DNA from: CAYTBN01 sp964542165
Lineage (GTDB): Bacteria > Myxococcota_A > UBA796 > UBA9615 > CAYRNR01
DNA: 64,000 nucleotides
Direction: 5' to 3'
NCBI GenBank assembly: GCA_964542165.1
Contig: CAZITQ010000009.1
Location: 1-64,000, forward strand
In this document: positions 39,087-47,491 of the stretch, piece by piece
How the letters are laid out: every line of letters begins with the position of its first letter
Numbering within the stretch: the stretch's first letter is position 1
The notes under the pieces: model-generated
What the model was told of the DNA's origin: nothing
The model's input: only the letters and a program-made list of their open reading frames with translations
Databases searched by the model: none
Program-made: the position numbers and the translations under genes

Positions 39087-39752
39087 CTACTTGAACCCCA
39101 GCGTCCCCAGGAACCTCTGGGCCTCGTCCTTGAGCTTGACGAACAGCCACAGGTCGTTGGGGTCGTGGTTCAGGTCGCTGTAGAGCTTGGGCTTCTTGGC
39201 GATCGTGACCAGGCCCCGGTCCTTGAGGTGCTTGACGTGGAAGGAGGCGCCGGGATCGGCGTCGGGATCGGTGAGGCGGGCGGCGACGGCATCGATCTCG
39301 GCGCGGGTGACGGGCCAGCGGTCCTCTTCCTTGCCGATCATGCCCCCGTGGATCGCGCCGTGCACCAGCAGGGCCCAGCGGTCGCCGGGGGTGATGGCCA
39401 GCAGGGGCAGGAGGTGCCGGATGTACTCCGGCTCCTCGGATAGATCGCGCACGGTACCCATGACCCCGCGCAGATAGGGCCGTCGATCCTCCTCGGCGCC
39501 GTGGAGGTAGGCGCCGGCCACGTGGGCGTAGGTGGTGAAGACCTCCTCGCCGGACAGGCGCGACGGATCCCAGGTCTCGGCGAGCTTGGGATCCCCCAGC
39601 ACGGTCAGGAGGTCCTCCCGGAACCACCCCGCCCGGCGGGCCTTGTCGGGATCGTCGCTCTCGAACTCGGCGATGTCCTCGGCCTCGCCGGTGATCCGGC
39701 GCTGGAGGTCGCCGAGGGCGGCCAGGAACAGCTGAACGGCTTCTTCACTCAT
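39087..39752 (-). CDS. Hypothetical protein of 221 residues
   Basis: The ATG at 39752 has GGAG upstream. The frame is open before it but reads low-complexity residues. The protein is soluble and charged, with no signal or membrane segment. Recognisable phrases are LFLAALGDLQRRITGEAEDIAEFESDD, VFTTYAHVAGAYLHGAEEDRRPYLRGVMGTVRDLSEEPEYIRHLLPLLAITPGDRWALLVHGAIHGGM, and a C-terminal half with HVKHLKDRGLVTIAKKPKLYSDLNHDPNDLWLFVKL. The last part could be a winged-helix-like fold, but no domain can be named. It lies upstream of hutU on the same strand and is divergent from the HMG-CoA synthase-like operon. Confidence 0.75.
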   Translation of the reverse strand: MSEEAVQLFLAALGDLQRRITGEAEDIAEFESDDPDKARRAGWFREDLLTVLGDPKLAETWDPSRLSGEEVFTTYAHVAGAYLHGAEEDRRPYLRGVMGTVRDLSEEPEYIRHLLPLLAITPGDRWALLVHGAIHGGMIGKEEDRWPVTRAEIDAVAARLTDPDADPGASFHVKHLKDRGLVTIAKKPKLYSDLNHDPNDLWLFVKLKDEAQRFLGTLGFK

Positions 39753-39923
39753 GATCTCGCTCCGATCGCGGCCCACCCGGGGCCGCGCGCTGGCCTCCCC
39801 TCGGGCATCGAGTCCAGAGCCTCTACCAGGATGCACCGGCGCTTGCAACGCCGGGACCGACCCTGCAAGCTGGACGGCCCCGCGGCTCGAGCCGTCGTCG
39901 CGGCGAGATTCGGAGGTTCAGGC

Positions 39924-41408
39924 ATGATCGGATTGCTCTCCTACGGCGCGTTCCTGCCCCGCTACCGGCTGGATCGCGGCGCCATCTTCAAGGCGATGGG
40001 CTGGTTCAACCCCGCGACGTACGGGGCCGCGCGCGGCGAGCGCACGGTGGCCAGCCACGACGAGGACAGCGTCACGCTGGCCGTGGCCGCGGGGATCGAC
40101 TGCCTCCGGGGATTCGGTCGGGATGCCGTGGACGGCCTCTTCCTGGGCTCCACGACCCTCCCCTTCGCCGAGCGACAGGGCGCCACGCTGGTGGCCTCGG
40201 CCCTGGACCTCCCCGAGGGAACGCGGACCGCGGACCTGGGCGGCTGCCACCGCGCCGGCACCGGCGCCCTGCTGGCCGCCCTGGACGCCGCGGCCGCGGG
40301 GTCGGTCCGCCGGGCCCTGGTCGCCGCAGCCGAGTGCCGCGTGGGCAAGGGCGGGAGCACGGCGGAGCACCTGTACGGCGACGGCGCCGCCGCGCTGCTG
40401 GTGGGTGAGGGAGACGCCATCGCCGTGGCCCTGGGATCCCACAGCCTGTCCGCGGACTTCGTCGACACCTACCGCGAGAACGGCGCCCGTTTCGACCGCG
40501 GCTGGGAGGACCGCTGGGTCCGCGACGAGGGGTTCAAGAAGCTCCTCCCCGCGGCGATCCGGGGCCTGCTCTCGCAGCTGGACCTCCCCATCGACGCCTT
40601 CGCCAAGGTCATCTACCCCTGTCGCTACGCCAGGGACCACGGCGGCATCGCCCGCAAGCTGGGGATCGCTCCCGACAAGCTGCAGGATCCGCTCATGGGC
40701 CAGGTGGGGGACACCGGCTCCGCCCACGCGCTGGTGATGTTGTCCCACGCGCTGGCCACGGCGAGCCCCGGCGACAAGCTGCTGGTGGCCTCCTTCGGCA
40801 ACGGCTGTGAGGCCCTGGCCCTGGAGGTCACCGAGCACATCGACTCCCTCACCGCCCGCCGCGGCGTCGAGGGCAGCCTGGCCCGGCGCGCCGAGCTGGG
40901 GTCGTACGAAAAATACGTCACCTTCCGCGAGCTGAGGGAGGTGGACATGGGCATCCGGGGCGAGTTCCAGGCCCCCACCGCCCTGTCGGTCATGTGGCGC
41001 GACCACCGCCAGGTGATGGGCCTGGTGGGCACCCGCTGCACCGCCTGCGGCACCCCCCAGTTCCCGGCCCAGAACATCTGCGTCGACCCGGAGTGCGGGG
41101 CCACCAACGAGATGGAGCCCTACCGATTCTCGGATCGTAGCGGCACGGTCTTCACCTTCACCGGTGACAACCTCGCGTTCAGCGTCAGCCCGCCGGCCAT
41201 CTACGGCACCGTGGAGATGGACGGCGGCGGCAAGCTCTTCGTCGACTTCACCGACTGCGACCTGACCACCCTGCGCGTGGGCCAGCGAATCGAGATGACC
41301 CTGCGGCGCAAGTACCACGACCGGGAGCGGGGTCTGTCGGGCTACTTCTGGAAGGCCTGCCCCATCGCCGAGGAACCGGTCGCCGGAGAGGAGGTTTCCC
41401 ATGGCTGA
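39924..41408 (+). CDS. HMG-CoA synthase-like/thiolase-fold protein fused to a DUF35 Zn-ribbon/OB domain
   Basis: A 494-residue protein (ATG at 39924, CGGAGG upstream). Residues 1-350 form a condensing enzyme of archaeal HMG-CoA-synthase type: ILSYGAFLPRYRL-like start and nucleophile region DLGGCHRAGTGALLAAL (Cys108). At the FHQP position, where the catalytic His is expected, it reads KVIYPCRYARDHGGIARKLG, so that His may be replaced. Residues about 365-485 are DUF35: a zinc ribbon CTACGTPQFPAQNICVDPEC and an OB-fold with GTVFTFTGDNLAFSVSPPAIYGTVEM. In archaea HMGS, thiolase and DUF35 form a complex; here two of the three are fused and the thiolase gene overlaps the stop. Condensation of acyl-CoAs with channelled intermediates is likely. 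Confidence 0.87.
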   Translation: MIGLLSYGAFLPRYRLDRGAIFKAMGWFNPATYGAARGERTVASHDEDSVTLAVAAGIDCLRGFGRDAVDGLFLGSTTLPFAERQGATLVASALDLPEGTRTADLGGCHRAGTGALLAALDAAAAGSVRRALVAAAECRVGKGGSTAEHLYGDGAAALLVGEGDAIAVALGSHSLSADFVDTYRENGARFDRGWEDRWVRDEGFKKLLPAAIRGLLSQLDLPIDAFAKVIYPCRYARDHGGIARKLGIAPDKLQDPLMGQVGDTGSAHALVMLSHALATASPGDKLLVASFGNGCEALALEVTEHIDSLTARRGVEGSLARRAELGSYEKYVTFRELREVDMGIRGEFQAPTALSVMWRDHRQVMGLVGTRCTACGTPQFPAQNICVDPECGATNEMEPYRFSDRSGTVFTFTGDNLAFSVSPPAIYGTVEMDGGGKLFVDFTDCDLTTLRVGQRIEMTLRRKYHDRERGLSGYFWKACPIAEEPVAGEEVSHG

Positions 41409-42597
41409 GGGCATCAAGGACAAGGTCGCCATCGTCGGCATGGGCTGCACCCACTTCGGCGAGCTGTGGGACAAGAGCGCCGAGGATCTGATGGTCGAGG
41501 CCTTCGGCGAAGCGCTCGCGGACGCTGGCATCGTCAAGGACGACCTGGGGGCCGCCTGGCTGGCCAACTGCTTCGACGAGGTCAACCTCGGCAAGAGCGC
41601 GATCCCGCTCTCCATCGCGCTCAAGCTCCCCTACATCCCGGTCTCCCGGGTGGAGAACTTCTGCGCGTCGGGGACCGAGGCCTTCCGGGGCGCCTGCTAC
41701 GCCGTGGCATCCGGCGCCTGCGACTTCGCCCTGGCCATGGGGGTGGAGAAGCTCAAGGACACCGGCTACGGCGGCCTGCCCGATTTCGGCCAGTCCCTGG
41801 GCACCCGCAACCGGCTGACCTTCCCCAACATGACCGCGCCGGGGGCCTTCGCGATGATGGCCACCCGCTACTTCGACCGCTACGGCCTGTCCCGGGACGA
41901 GGGCAAGCGGATCCTGGCCCACGTGTCGGCCAAGAGCCACCACGCCGGCGCCCTCAACCCCAAGGCCCACATGCGGATGGAGGTCCCGGTCGAGAAGATC
42001 CTCAAGTCGCCGATCGTGGCCGATCCGCTGGGGCTGTTCGACTGCTGTGGGGTCAGCGACGGCGCGGCCTGCGCCATCGTCACCACCCCGGAGATCGCCC
42101 GGGAGCTGGGCAAGGACGCGGTGTACGTCAAGGCCCTGCAGATCGCGGTCACCTCGGGCGAGGAGCTGATGCTGCCGGGCTGGGACGGGACCTACGTGAA
42201 GACCACCCGCAAGGCGGCGGGCCGGGCCTACGCCGAGGCCGGCGTGACCGATCCCCGGGCCGAGCTCTCGGTGCTCGAGCTCCACGACTGCTTCTCGATC
42301 ACCGAGCTGGTGACGTTCGAGGACCTGAGGATCTCGGAGACCGGCAAGGCCGGCGAGGACGTGCTGGACGGGTTCTACAACCTCGACGGCACGATCCCCT
42401 GCCAGTCCGACGGGGGACTCAAGTGCTTCGGGCACCCCATCGGCGCGTCGGGGCTGCGGATGATCTACGAGGTCTACAACCAGCTGCTGCACCGGGCTGG
42501 TGACCGTCAGATCGCCGATCCCAGGCTGGGTCTGACCCACAACCTGGGCGGATTCCCCAACATGAGCGTCTGCTCCATTGGGGTGTTCGGTACCTGA
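41401..42597 (+). CDS. SCP2-type thiolase (acetyl-CoA acetyltransferase family)
   Basis: A 398-residue protein starting within the end of the HMGS-like gene, with GGAGG upstream. The nucleophile is in SRVENFCASGTEAF (Cys88). The HDCFSITEL motif near residue 295 and KCFGHPIGASGLRM near 341-354 hold the catalytic His and second Cys/His pair of SCP2 thiolases. These thiolases usually need a DUF35 partner, which here is fused to the neighbouring synthase. The reaction may be cleavage or formation of a 3-ketoacyl-CoA, supplying or using the product of the HMGS-like protein. The order synthase/DUF35, thiolase, alcohol dehydrogenase suggests conversion of short branched acyl-CoA units; the direction is unknown. 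Confidence 0.92.
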   Translation: MAEGIKDKVAIVGMGCTHFGELWDKSAEDLMVEAFGEALADAGIVKDDLGAAWLANCFDEVNLGKSAIPLSIALKLPYIPVSRVENFCASGTEAFRGACYAVASGACDFALAMGVEKLKDTGYGGLPDFGQSLGTRNRLTFPNMTAPGAFAMMATRYFDRYGLSRDEGKRILAHVSAKSHHAGALNPKAHMRMEVPVEKILKSPIVADPLGLFDCCGVSDGAACAIVTTPEIARELGKDAVYVKALQIAVTSGEELMLPGWDGTYVKTTRKAAGRAYAEAGVTDPRAELSVLELHDCFSITELVTFEDLRISETGKAGEDVLDGFYNLDGTIPCQSDGGLKCFGHPIGASGLRMIYEVYNQLLHRAGDRQIADPRLGLTHNLGGFPNMSVCSIGVFGT

Positions 42598-42628
42598 GTA
42601 ATTTCTTCCATTTACGGAGGATTTCTTC

Positions 42629-43792
42629 ATGAATCCATTCATGCTACACCTGCGCACGCGGATCCACTTCGGCGAGGGCGTTCTGGCCCAGGCCGGGCCC
42701 GAGGCGGCGCCCCTGGCGGGGGGCGGCCCGGTGATGGTGCTCAGCGGCGGCGGGAGCGTGCACCGCAACGGCGTGTACGACCAGGTCACCGCCTCCCTGG
42801 ACGCGGCGGGAGTGCCCTTTTTCGAGCAGCCCGGCGTACAGCCCAACCCCCGGGTCGCGCACGTGCGCGATTCCATTGCGCTGTGCCGGGAGCGGGGCGT
42901 CGAGCTGGTGCTGGCGGTGGGGGGTGGTAGCTGCATCGACGCGGCCAAGGCCATCGCCGCCGGAGCCCGCTACGACGGGGATGTGTGGGACCTGTTCACC
43001 GGCAAGGGCCGCGCGCCGGCGGCGCTCCACGTCGGCTCGGTGCTCACGCTGGCAGCCACCGGATCCGAGTACAACGGCGGCTGCGTGGTGTCCGACGAGG
43101 CGAGCCAGCGCAAGTTGCCCTACCTGGACGAGATGCTGCGTCCGGCGTTCTCGCTGCTGGACCCCGCGACCACCCTGACCCTGCCCCCGAGGCAGTCGGC
43201 GGCAGGGGTCGCCGACATCATCTCCCATATCCTCGAGCAATACTTCAGCCCTACGGTCGCAACCGTCCAGGATCGCTTGGCAGAGGCACTTCTTACGGTT
43301 TGTCGTGATCAGGGCCCGAAGACCGTGGATCCGGGGGACGACCTGCAGGCCCGCGCCGACATCATGTGGGCGTCGAGCCTGGCCCTGTGCGGCCTCACCG
43401 GATCGGGCAAGGTCCACGACTGGGCGACCCACATGATCGAGCACGAGCTGTCGGCTCACTACGACCTGACCCACGCGGTGGGCCTGGCGATCCTGACGCC
43501 GGCCTGGATGACCCAGGTGCTGGGCCCGGACACCGCCCCCAGGCTCGCGCGGTACGGGTGTGCGATGTGGGGGCTGGATCCGGCCGGGGGTATGGACTCG
43601 GCCCGGGAGGCCATCGAGAAGACGACCGAGTTCTTCTCCTCGCTGGGGCTCGCGTCGACCCTGTCCCAGGAGGGAATCGACGACTCGTTGTTCGAACGGA
43701 TGGCCACGGACGTGACCGCGCACGGTCCCCTGGGCGGATTCAAGAAGCTGGGCAAGGAGGACGTGCTGGCGATCCTCGAGCGCTGTCGCTAG
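42629..43792 (+). CDS. Iron-containing alcohol dehydrogenase (YqhD/BdhA-like)
   Basis: A 387-residue enzyme with a strong ribosome site (ACGGAGG) before the ATG and 31 bases after the thiolase stop. The NAD(P) loop is AVGGGSCIDAAKAIA (residues 96-110). The metal ligands are Asp196 and His200 (GVADIISH), His268 (DWATHM) and His282 (LTHA), all in register with YqhD. The AATGSE motif is at 142-147. The enzyme interconverts aldehydes or ketones and alcohols with NAD(P)H. As third gene of the operon it may reduce an aldehyde made from the thiolase product or protect against it. Confidence 0.92.
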   Translation: MNPFMLHLRTRIHFGEGVLAQAGPEAAPLAGGGPVMVLSGGGSVHRNGVYDQVTASLDAAGVPFFEQPGVQPNPRVAHVRDSIALCRERGVELVLAVGGGSCIDAAKAIAAGARYDGDVWDLFTGKGRAPAALHVGSVLTLAATGSEYNGGCVVSDEASQRKLPYLDEMLRPAFSLLDPATTLTLPPRQSAAGVADIISHILEQYFSPTVATVQDRLAEALLTVCRDQGPKTVDPGDDLQARADIMWASSLALCGLTGSGKVHDWATHMIEHELSAHYDLTHAVGLAILTPAWMTQVLGPDTAPRLARYGCAMWGLDPAGGMDSAREAIEKTTEFFSSLGLASTLSQEGIDDSLFERMATDVTAHGPLGGFKKLGKEDVLAILERCR

Positions 43793-43794
43793 GG

Positions 43795-45180
43795 TCAGTC
43801 CCTTTCGTCTCCTTGAAGAGACGCGTACGGATCCGGGGGGCGGTCGACCCTGCCCGCCGCAGCCACCAGACCGAGGATCACCCACGGATGGAGGGTCCCC
43901 AGCTGGTCCTGGGCCAGCATCACGGCGAGGGTGTAGGCCAGCAGGGCCAGGTAACCGGCGATGGGGGTCTCGCGCTTCTTCCTGGCGCGGAGGAGTTGCC
44001 GGACCGCGAAGGCGAAGGCCGCGGCCAGCGCCAGGGGGGCCACGAAACCGAGCTCGGCCCACAGACCCAGGAAGGTGTTGTGGGGGGATCGGCCCGGACG
44101 GGAGCGGACCGGCGGATGGACCACGTCCTTGGCCCGGTCGAAGTGGGCCGGGAAGTTGCCGATGCCGACCCCCCGGAAGGGATGCGCCTCGGTGATCCTC
44201 CAGCCGACGCGCCAGATATCGACCCGACCGCCGGATGCCTTGTGCACCGACTCCGTGCTCCGTGAGAGGCGTTTCCCCAGGGTCGGATCCGAGAGGCCGA
44301 CCGCGATCCCCAGGGCGCCGATGGCCAGCGGCAACACCGCGAAGGCGACGGCTCGCTCCCAGCGAACTCCCACACCTCGCCCGGCGAGGAGGTAGACGAC
44401 CGCGGCGACCAGGACCGCCAGCCAGACCAGGCGCGAACCCAGGGCGATCACCCCGGCGAAGGCCAGCGCCGCCAGAACCCAGGGGGCGAAACGTCGCCAT
44501 CCCCTCCTCGGGGGATCCAGCAGGGGAAGCACCGCGACGCAGCCGGCCCCCAGGAACGTGGCGAGGGTCGAGCTGTCCGGGCTGCCTGCCCAGCGGTAGC
44601 GCATGGGATCGGGCGAGTCTTGAACGCCCAGCGCGTAGGGGAGGAAATCCACCAGCAGCAGGCCGGCGGTCAGCGCCGCGGACAGGGCGAACGCGGCGGT
44701 CATCCGCCACAGCGTGCGGCGGGAATCCACCAGCTCGGCCAGGACCACGGACAGTGCGAGGGCCTTGACCCACGTCAGCAGGTTCCAGGTGGACGAGGGC
44801 CCCACCTGGACCGTCAGCGAGAGAGCTCCGAGTGCCACCATCACGAGCAGGGCCCCGTGGGCCGCGCCCGTGCGGAGCCGCCGGCGGTCCCGCAGCCACA
44901 GGGCCGCGGTACCCACCGCCACGGCGATCCCCAGCAGGTGCAGGGGGTTCGACCCCGGGTCATCGCCCAGCAGGGGGCGGGTGGGGAACAGCATCACCAG
45001 GGCCATCGCGCAGGCCCGGGGCCGGGCCAGCGCCAGGAACAACACGGCCACCAGCGCGGCCCAACCGATGCCGGCTCCCAGCCCCCCCTCCCCCGCCCCG
45101 GCGAGGAAGGACAGCACCAGCAACGCCAGCGCGACCAGGATCCAGACGTCTTCGGGGAGGTGTCGGAGTCGTTCGACCAC
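43795..45180 (-). CDS. O-antigen ligase/polymerase-like membrane protein
   Basis: A 461-residue protein. I chose the GTG at 45180, which opens just before the first hydrophobic helix (VWILVALALLVLSFLAGAG). No clear ribosome site precedes it, so the start is uncertain. About 11 hydrophobic segments are seen. The periplasmic loop after them has GSRLVWLAVLVAAVVYLL, then RVDIWRVGWRITEAHPFRGVGIGNFPAHFD and SPHNTFLGLWAELGFVAPLAL, the Wzy_C motif block (R...W...P..G.G...H N..L...E.G). Such proteins ligate or polymerise glycans on undecaprenyl or lipid A-core acceptors in the periplasm. There is no glycan cluster around it, so the acceptor is unknown. The gene lies just downstream of the MITE-like element. 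Confidence 0.87.
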   Translation of the reverse strand: MVERLRHLPEDVWILVALALLVLSFLAGAGEGGLGAGIGWAALVAVLFLALARPRACAMALVMLFPTRPLLGDDPGSNPLHLLGIAVAVGTAALWLRDRRRLRTGAAHGALLVMVALGALSLTVQVGPSSTWNLLTWVKALALSVVLAELVDSRRTLWRMTAAFALSAALTAGLLLVDFLPYALGVQDSPDPMRYRWAGSPDSSTLATFLGAGCVAVLPLLDPPRRGWRRFAPWVLAALAFAGVIALGSRLVWLAVLVAAVVYLLAGRGVGVRWERAVAFAVLPLAIGALGIAVGLSDPTLGKRLSRSTESVHKASGGRVDIWRVGWRITEAHPFRGVGIGNFPAHFDRAKDVVHPPVRSRPGRSPHNTFLGLWAELGFVAPLALAAAFAFAVRQLLRARKKRETPIAGYLALLAYTLAVMLAQDQLGTLHPWVILGLVAAAGRVDRPPDPYASLQGDERD

Positions 45181-45242
45181 GGGGGATCGTTGGCAGATGT
45201 GGGGGGGAAAGGCCAGGGGGGTGGAGAGGATAGTGCGGGGAC

Positions 45243-45409
45243 CTAGTGTCCCGGAACTGAAGTCCGTTTGCAGTCCACAGCGAGGCATGGCGCCATCTGG
45301 CAAGGCGCGAAGAGGGAGCCTACTCCGATGTAGGTGACCGATGAGCAACGCCGCCAGAGGGTGTCAGGGCCGTTGTGGGTGTGAGGGGACTTCGGTTCCG
45401 GGGCACTAG
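45243..45409. mobile_element. MITE-like element with 23-bp terminal inverted repeats
   Basis: Left end 45243-45265 (CTAGTGTCCCGGAAC then TGAAGTCC) and right end 45387-45409 are inverted copies matching at 21 of 23 positions. They enclose 121 bases with no usable open frame. The outermost CTAG is palindromic. The right end supplies the TAG stop codon of hflC (45408-45406). No transposase is present, so it would be non-autonomous. Confidence 0.75.
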
Positions 45410-46341
45410 GGTCTGTAGGACTCCAGATACTTGTAGTACGCCCCGTCCGTCGAAAGGATGACCCTGTCGCCCTTCTCGAAGGTCTGCTCGAAGGACTCGA
45501 GCGTCTTGAGGAAGGTGTAGAACTCGGCGTCGAGGGAGTAGGCCTCGGCGTAGATCCCGGTCGCCTGGGCGTCGGCATCTCCGCGGATCTCCTCGGCCTC
45601 CTTGTAGGCCTCCGAGGTGATCTTCTTGAGCTCCTGCTCCCGCTGACCGGCGATCTCCTCGGCGGCCTCCCGGCCCTGGGAACGGTACAGCTCGGCGATG
45701 CGCTGGCGCTCGGAGATCATCCGCTCGTAGACCTTGGTGCGCACCTGCTCGACGTAGTTGATGCGTTTGATCTGCACGTCGAGCAGCTCGATGCCGTACT
45801 TCTCCAGCGTCTGGGGTGCGGCCTTGTCGAGGATCATCTGGGCGATGGCCCGGCGACCCACGTCCACGACCTCGTCGGTGGTCTCGGCGCCGTAGCCCTC
45901 GCTCTCCTGGACCAGCGGTCGCGTGCTGTCGCGCACCACCTCGATCAGGTTGTGCCCGGACACGAAGTCGCGGGTGGCGCCGTCGATGACGTCGTCGAGC
46001 CGCGCCTGGGCGCCGCGCTCGTTCTGCACCGACTCGAAGTACAGCAGGGGATCGGCCACCCGCCAGCGGCCGAAGGTGTCCACGTAGATGTACTTCTTGT
46101 CGAGCGTCGGGATCTCGGACTTGTACCCGTCCCACTCCAGGATCCACTTGGGGATCCGCTCCACCTTCCAGAACAAGGGACCCTTGATCTTCAGACCGGG
46201 CTCGCTGACGGTGTCGACCGCCTTGCCGGCGAAGGTGATGATCACCGTCTCGCGCTCGTCGACGGTGTAGACCATGGTCTTGCCCAGGATCGCGACCAGG
46301 ACCACGGCCAGGAGAATCGCCACTCCGCGGAAACCGCTCAT
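45406..46341 (-). CDS. hflC: HflC, SPFH-domain regulator of FtsH
   Basis: A 311-residue protein with one N-terminal membrane segment (GVAILLAVVLVAILGKTM), then the SPFH/band-7 domain (VYTVDERETVIITFAGKAV ... GLKIKGPLFWKVERIPKWILEWDG) and a long coiled coil (ERMISERQRIAELYRSQGREAAEEIAGQREQELKKITSEAYKEAEEIRG). It ends with FYTFLKTLESFEQTFEKGDRVILSTDGAYYKYL as in other HflC. With HflK it forms a cage around the FtsH protease. Its ATG overlaps the hflK stop. The stop TAG lies inside the terminal repeat of the MITE-like element, although the protein length appears normal. Confidence 0.94.
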   Translation of the reverse strand: MSGFRGVAILLAVVLVAILGKTMVYTVDERETVIITFAGKAVDTVSEPGLKIKGPLFWKVERIPKWILEWDGYKSEIPTLDKKYIYVDTFGRWRVADPLLYFESVQNERGAQARLDDVIDGATRDFVSGHNLIEVVRDSTRPLVQESEGYGAETTDEVVDVGRRAIAQMILDKAAPQTLEKYGIELLDVQIKRINYVEQVRTKVYERMISERQRIAELYRSQGREAAEEIAGQREQELKKITSEAYKEAEEIRGDADAQATGIYAEAYSLDAEFYTFLKTLESFEQTFEKGDRVILSTDGAYYKYLESYRP

Positions 46342-47381
46342 CGCGAGCCTCCCTTCTTGGACTTGGAGCCCCCGGCGGCGCCCATCTCCATCATCGGCAG
46401 CAGGTTGTCGATGCTGTCGTCGATCACGACCTTGCCGTCCACCCGGGGGAGGATCTCGCCCATGGTCTCGAGATACATCCGCCGGCGGGTCACCTCCGGC
46501 GCCAGCTTGTACTCGGCATACACGGCCTTGAACCGCTGGGCGTCACCGAGGGACCGGTTGACCCGGTCGGTGGCGTAGCCCTGGGCCTCGGCAACCTCGC
46601 GCTTTGCCTTACCCTGGGCCTCCGGGATCGCCTTGTTGTAGGCCTCCCAGGCCTCGTTGGTGATCCGCTCCTGCTCCTGCTTGGCCTCGTTGACCTCGTT
46701 GAAGGAGTCCTTGACCGGCCCCGGCGGGTTCACGTCCTGTAGCTGCACCGTGACGACGGCGACCCCGGTCTCGTAGAGATCCAGCATCTCCTGCAGCTCC
46801 TGCTGGACCTGCACAGCGATCTCCGAGCGCCCCTCGGTGATGACCTCGTTCACCGAGCGGTCGCCCACCAGCCGGGTCGTGACCGCCTCGGACAGATCCC
46901 GGAAGGTGTCCTCCACGTTCCGCACGCGGAACACGTACTGGTAGGGGTCCTTGATCTTGTACTGGACCACCCACTCCACGTCCGCGATGTTCAGGTCGCC
47001 GGTCAGCATCAGCGACTCCCCGGAGTAGTCCTGACCGCTGTACTCGGTCTTGACCCCCGCCGACGCGGTGCGGAACCCGAACTCCTCCTTGATCACCCGC
47101 TCCACCGGCACCCGGGTCACCCTCTCGATCCCGAAGGGGATCCGGAAGTGCAGCCCGGGCTCGGCGGTGCGCGCGTACGCGCCAAAACGCTGTACCAGCG
47201 CCACGGAGTCCTGGGGCACCGTGTAGAAGGAGGTCAGCACACCGTAGACCAGGGCGATGACCAGGATCGGCCCCCAGATCATCGGGGGCTTGAGGTCGAA
47301 CTTGAACTTGTCGCCCGTGTTGAGGATGCGAACGCTCGCGGGGCGGCCGAATCCCTCGCCGCCGCCGTTTCCCTTGCTCAT
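46338..47381 (-). CDS. hflK: HflK, SPFH-domain regulator of FtsH
   Basis: A 347-residue protein from the ATG at 47381, with AGGAGG upstream. A short Gly-rich cytoplasmic head is followed by one membrane helix (IWGPILVIALVYGVLTSFYTV). The SPFH domain follows (VPQDSVALVQRFGAYARTAEPGLHFRIPFGIERVTRVPVERV), with the family sequences RLVGDRSVNEVITEGRSEIAVQVQQELQEML and VVTVQLQDVNPPGPVKDSFNEVNEAKQEQERITNEA. It partners HflC and limits FtsH access to membrane proteins. hflK and hflC overlap by ATGA, the usual operon. Confidence 0.95.
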   Translation of the reverse strand: MSKGNGGGEGFGRPASVRILNTGDKFKFDLKPPMIWGPILVIALVYGVLTSFYTVPQDSVALVQRFGAYARTAEPGLHFRIPFGIERVTRVPVERVIKEEFGFRTASAGVKTEYSGQDYSGESLMLTGDLNIADVEWVVQYKIKDPYQYVFRVRNVEDTFRDLSEAVTTRLVGDRSVNEVITEGRSEIAVQVQQELQEMLDLYETGVAVVTVQLQDVNPPGPVKDSFNEVNEAKQEQERITNEAWEAYNKAIPEAQGKAKREVAEAQGYATDRVNRSLGDAQRFKAVYAEYKLAPEVTRRRMYLETMGEILPRVDGKVVIDDSIDNLLPMMEMGAAGGSKSKKGGSR

Positions 47382-47491
47382 GAAGTCCTCCTGAGTGAGA
47401 CGGAGCCACCCTAACACAATGGGCGCACACAACATGCGCGCAGGAAACCCCGGGCAGGTGCTATCATCCGCGCCCGCACGGGAGGCTGCAC

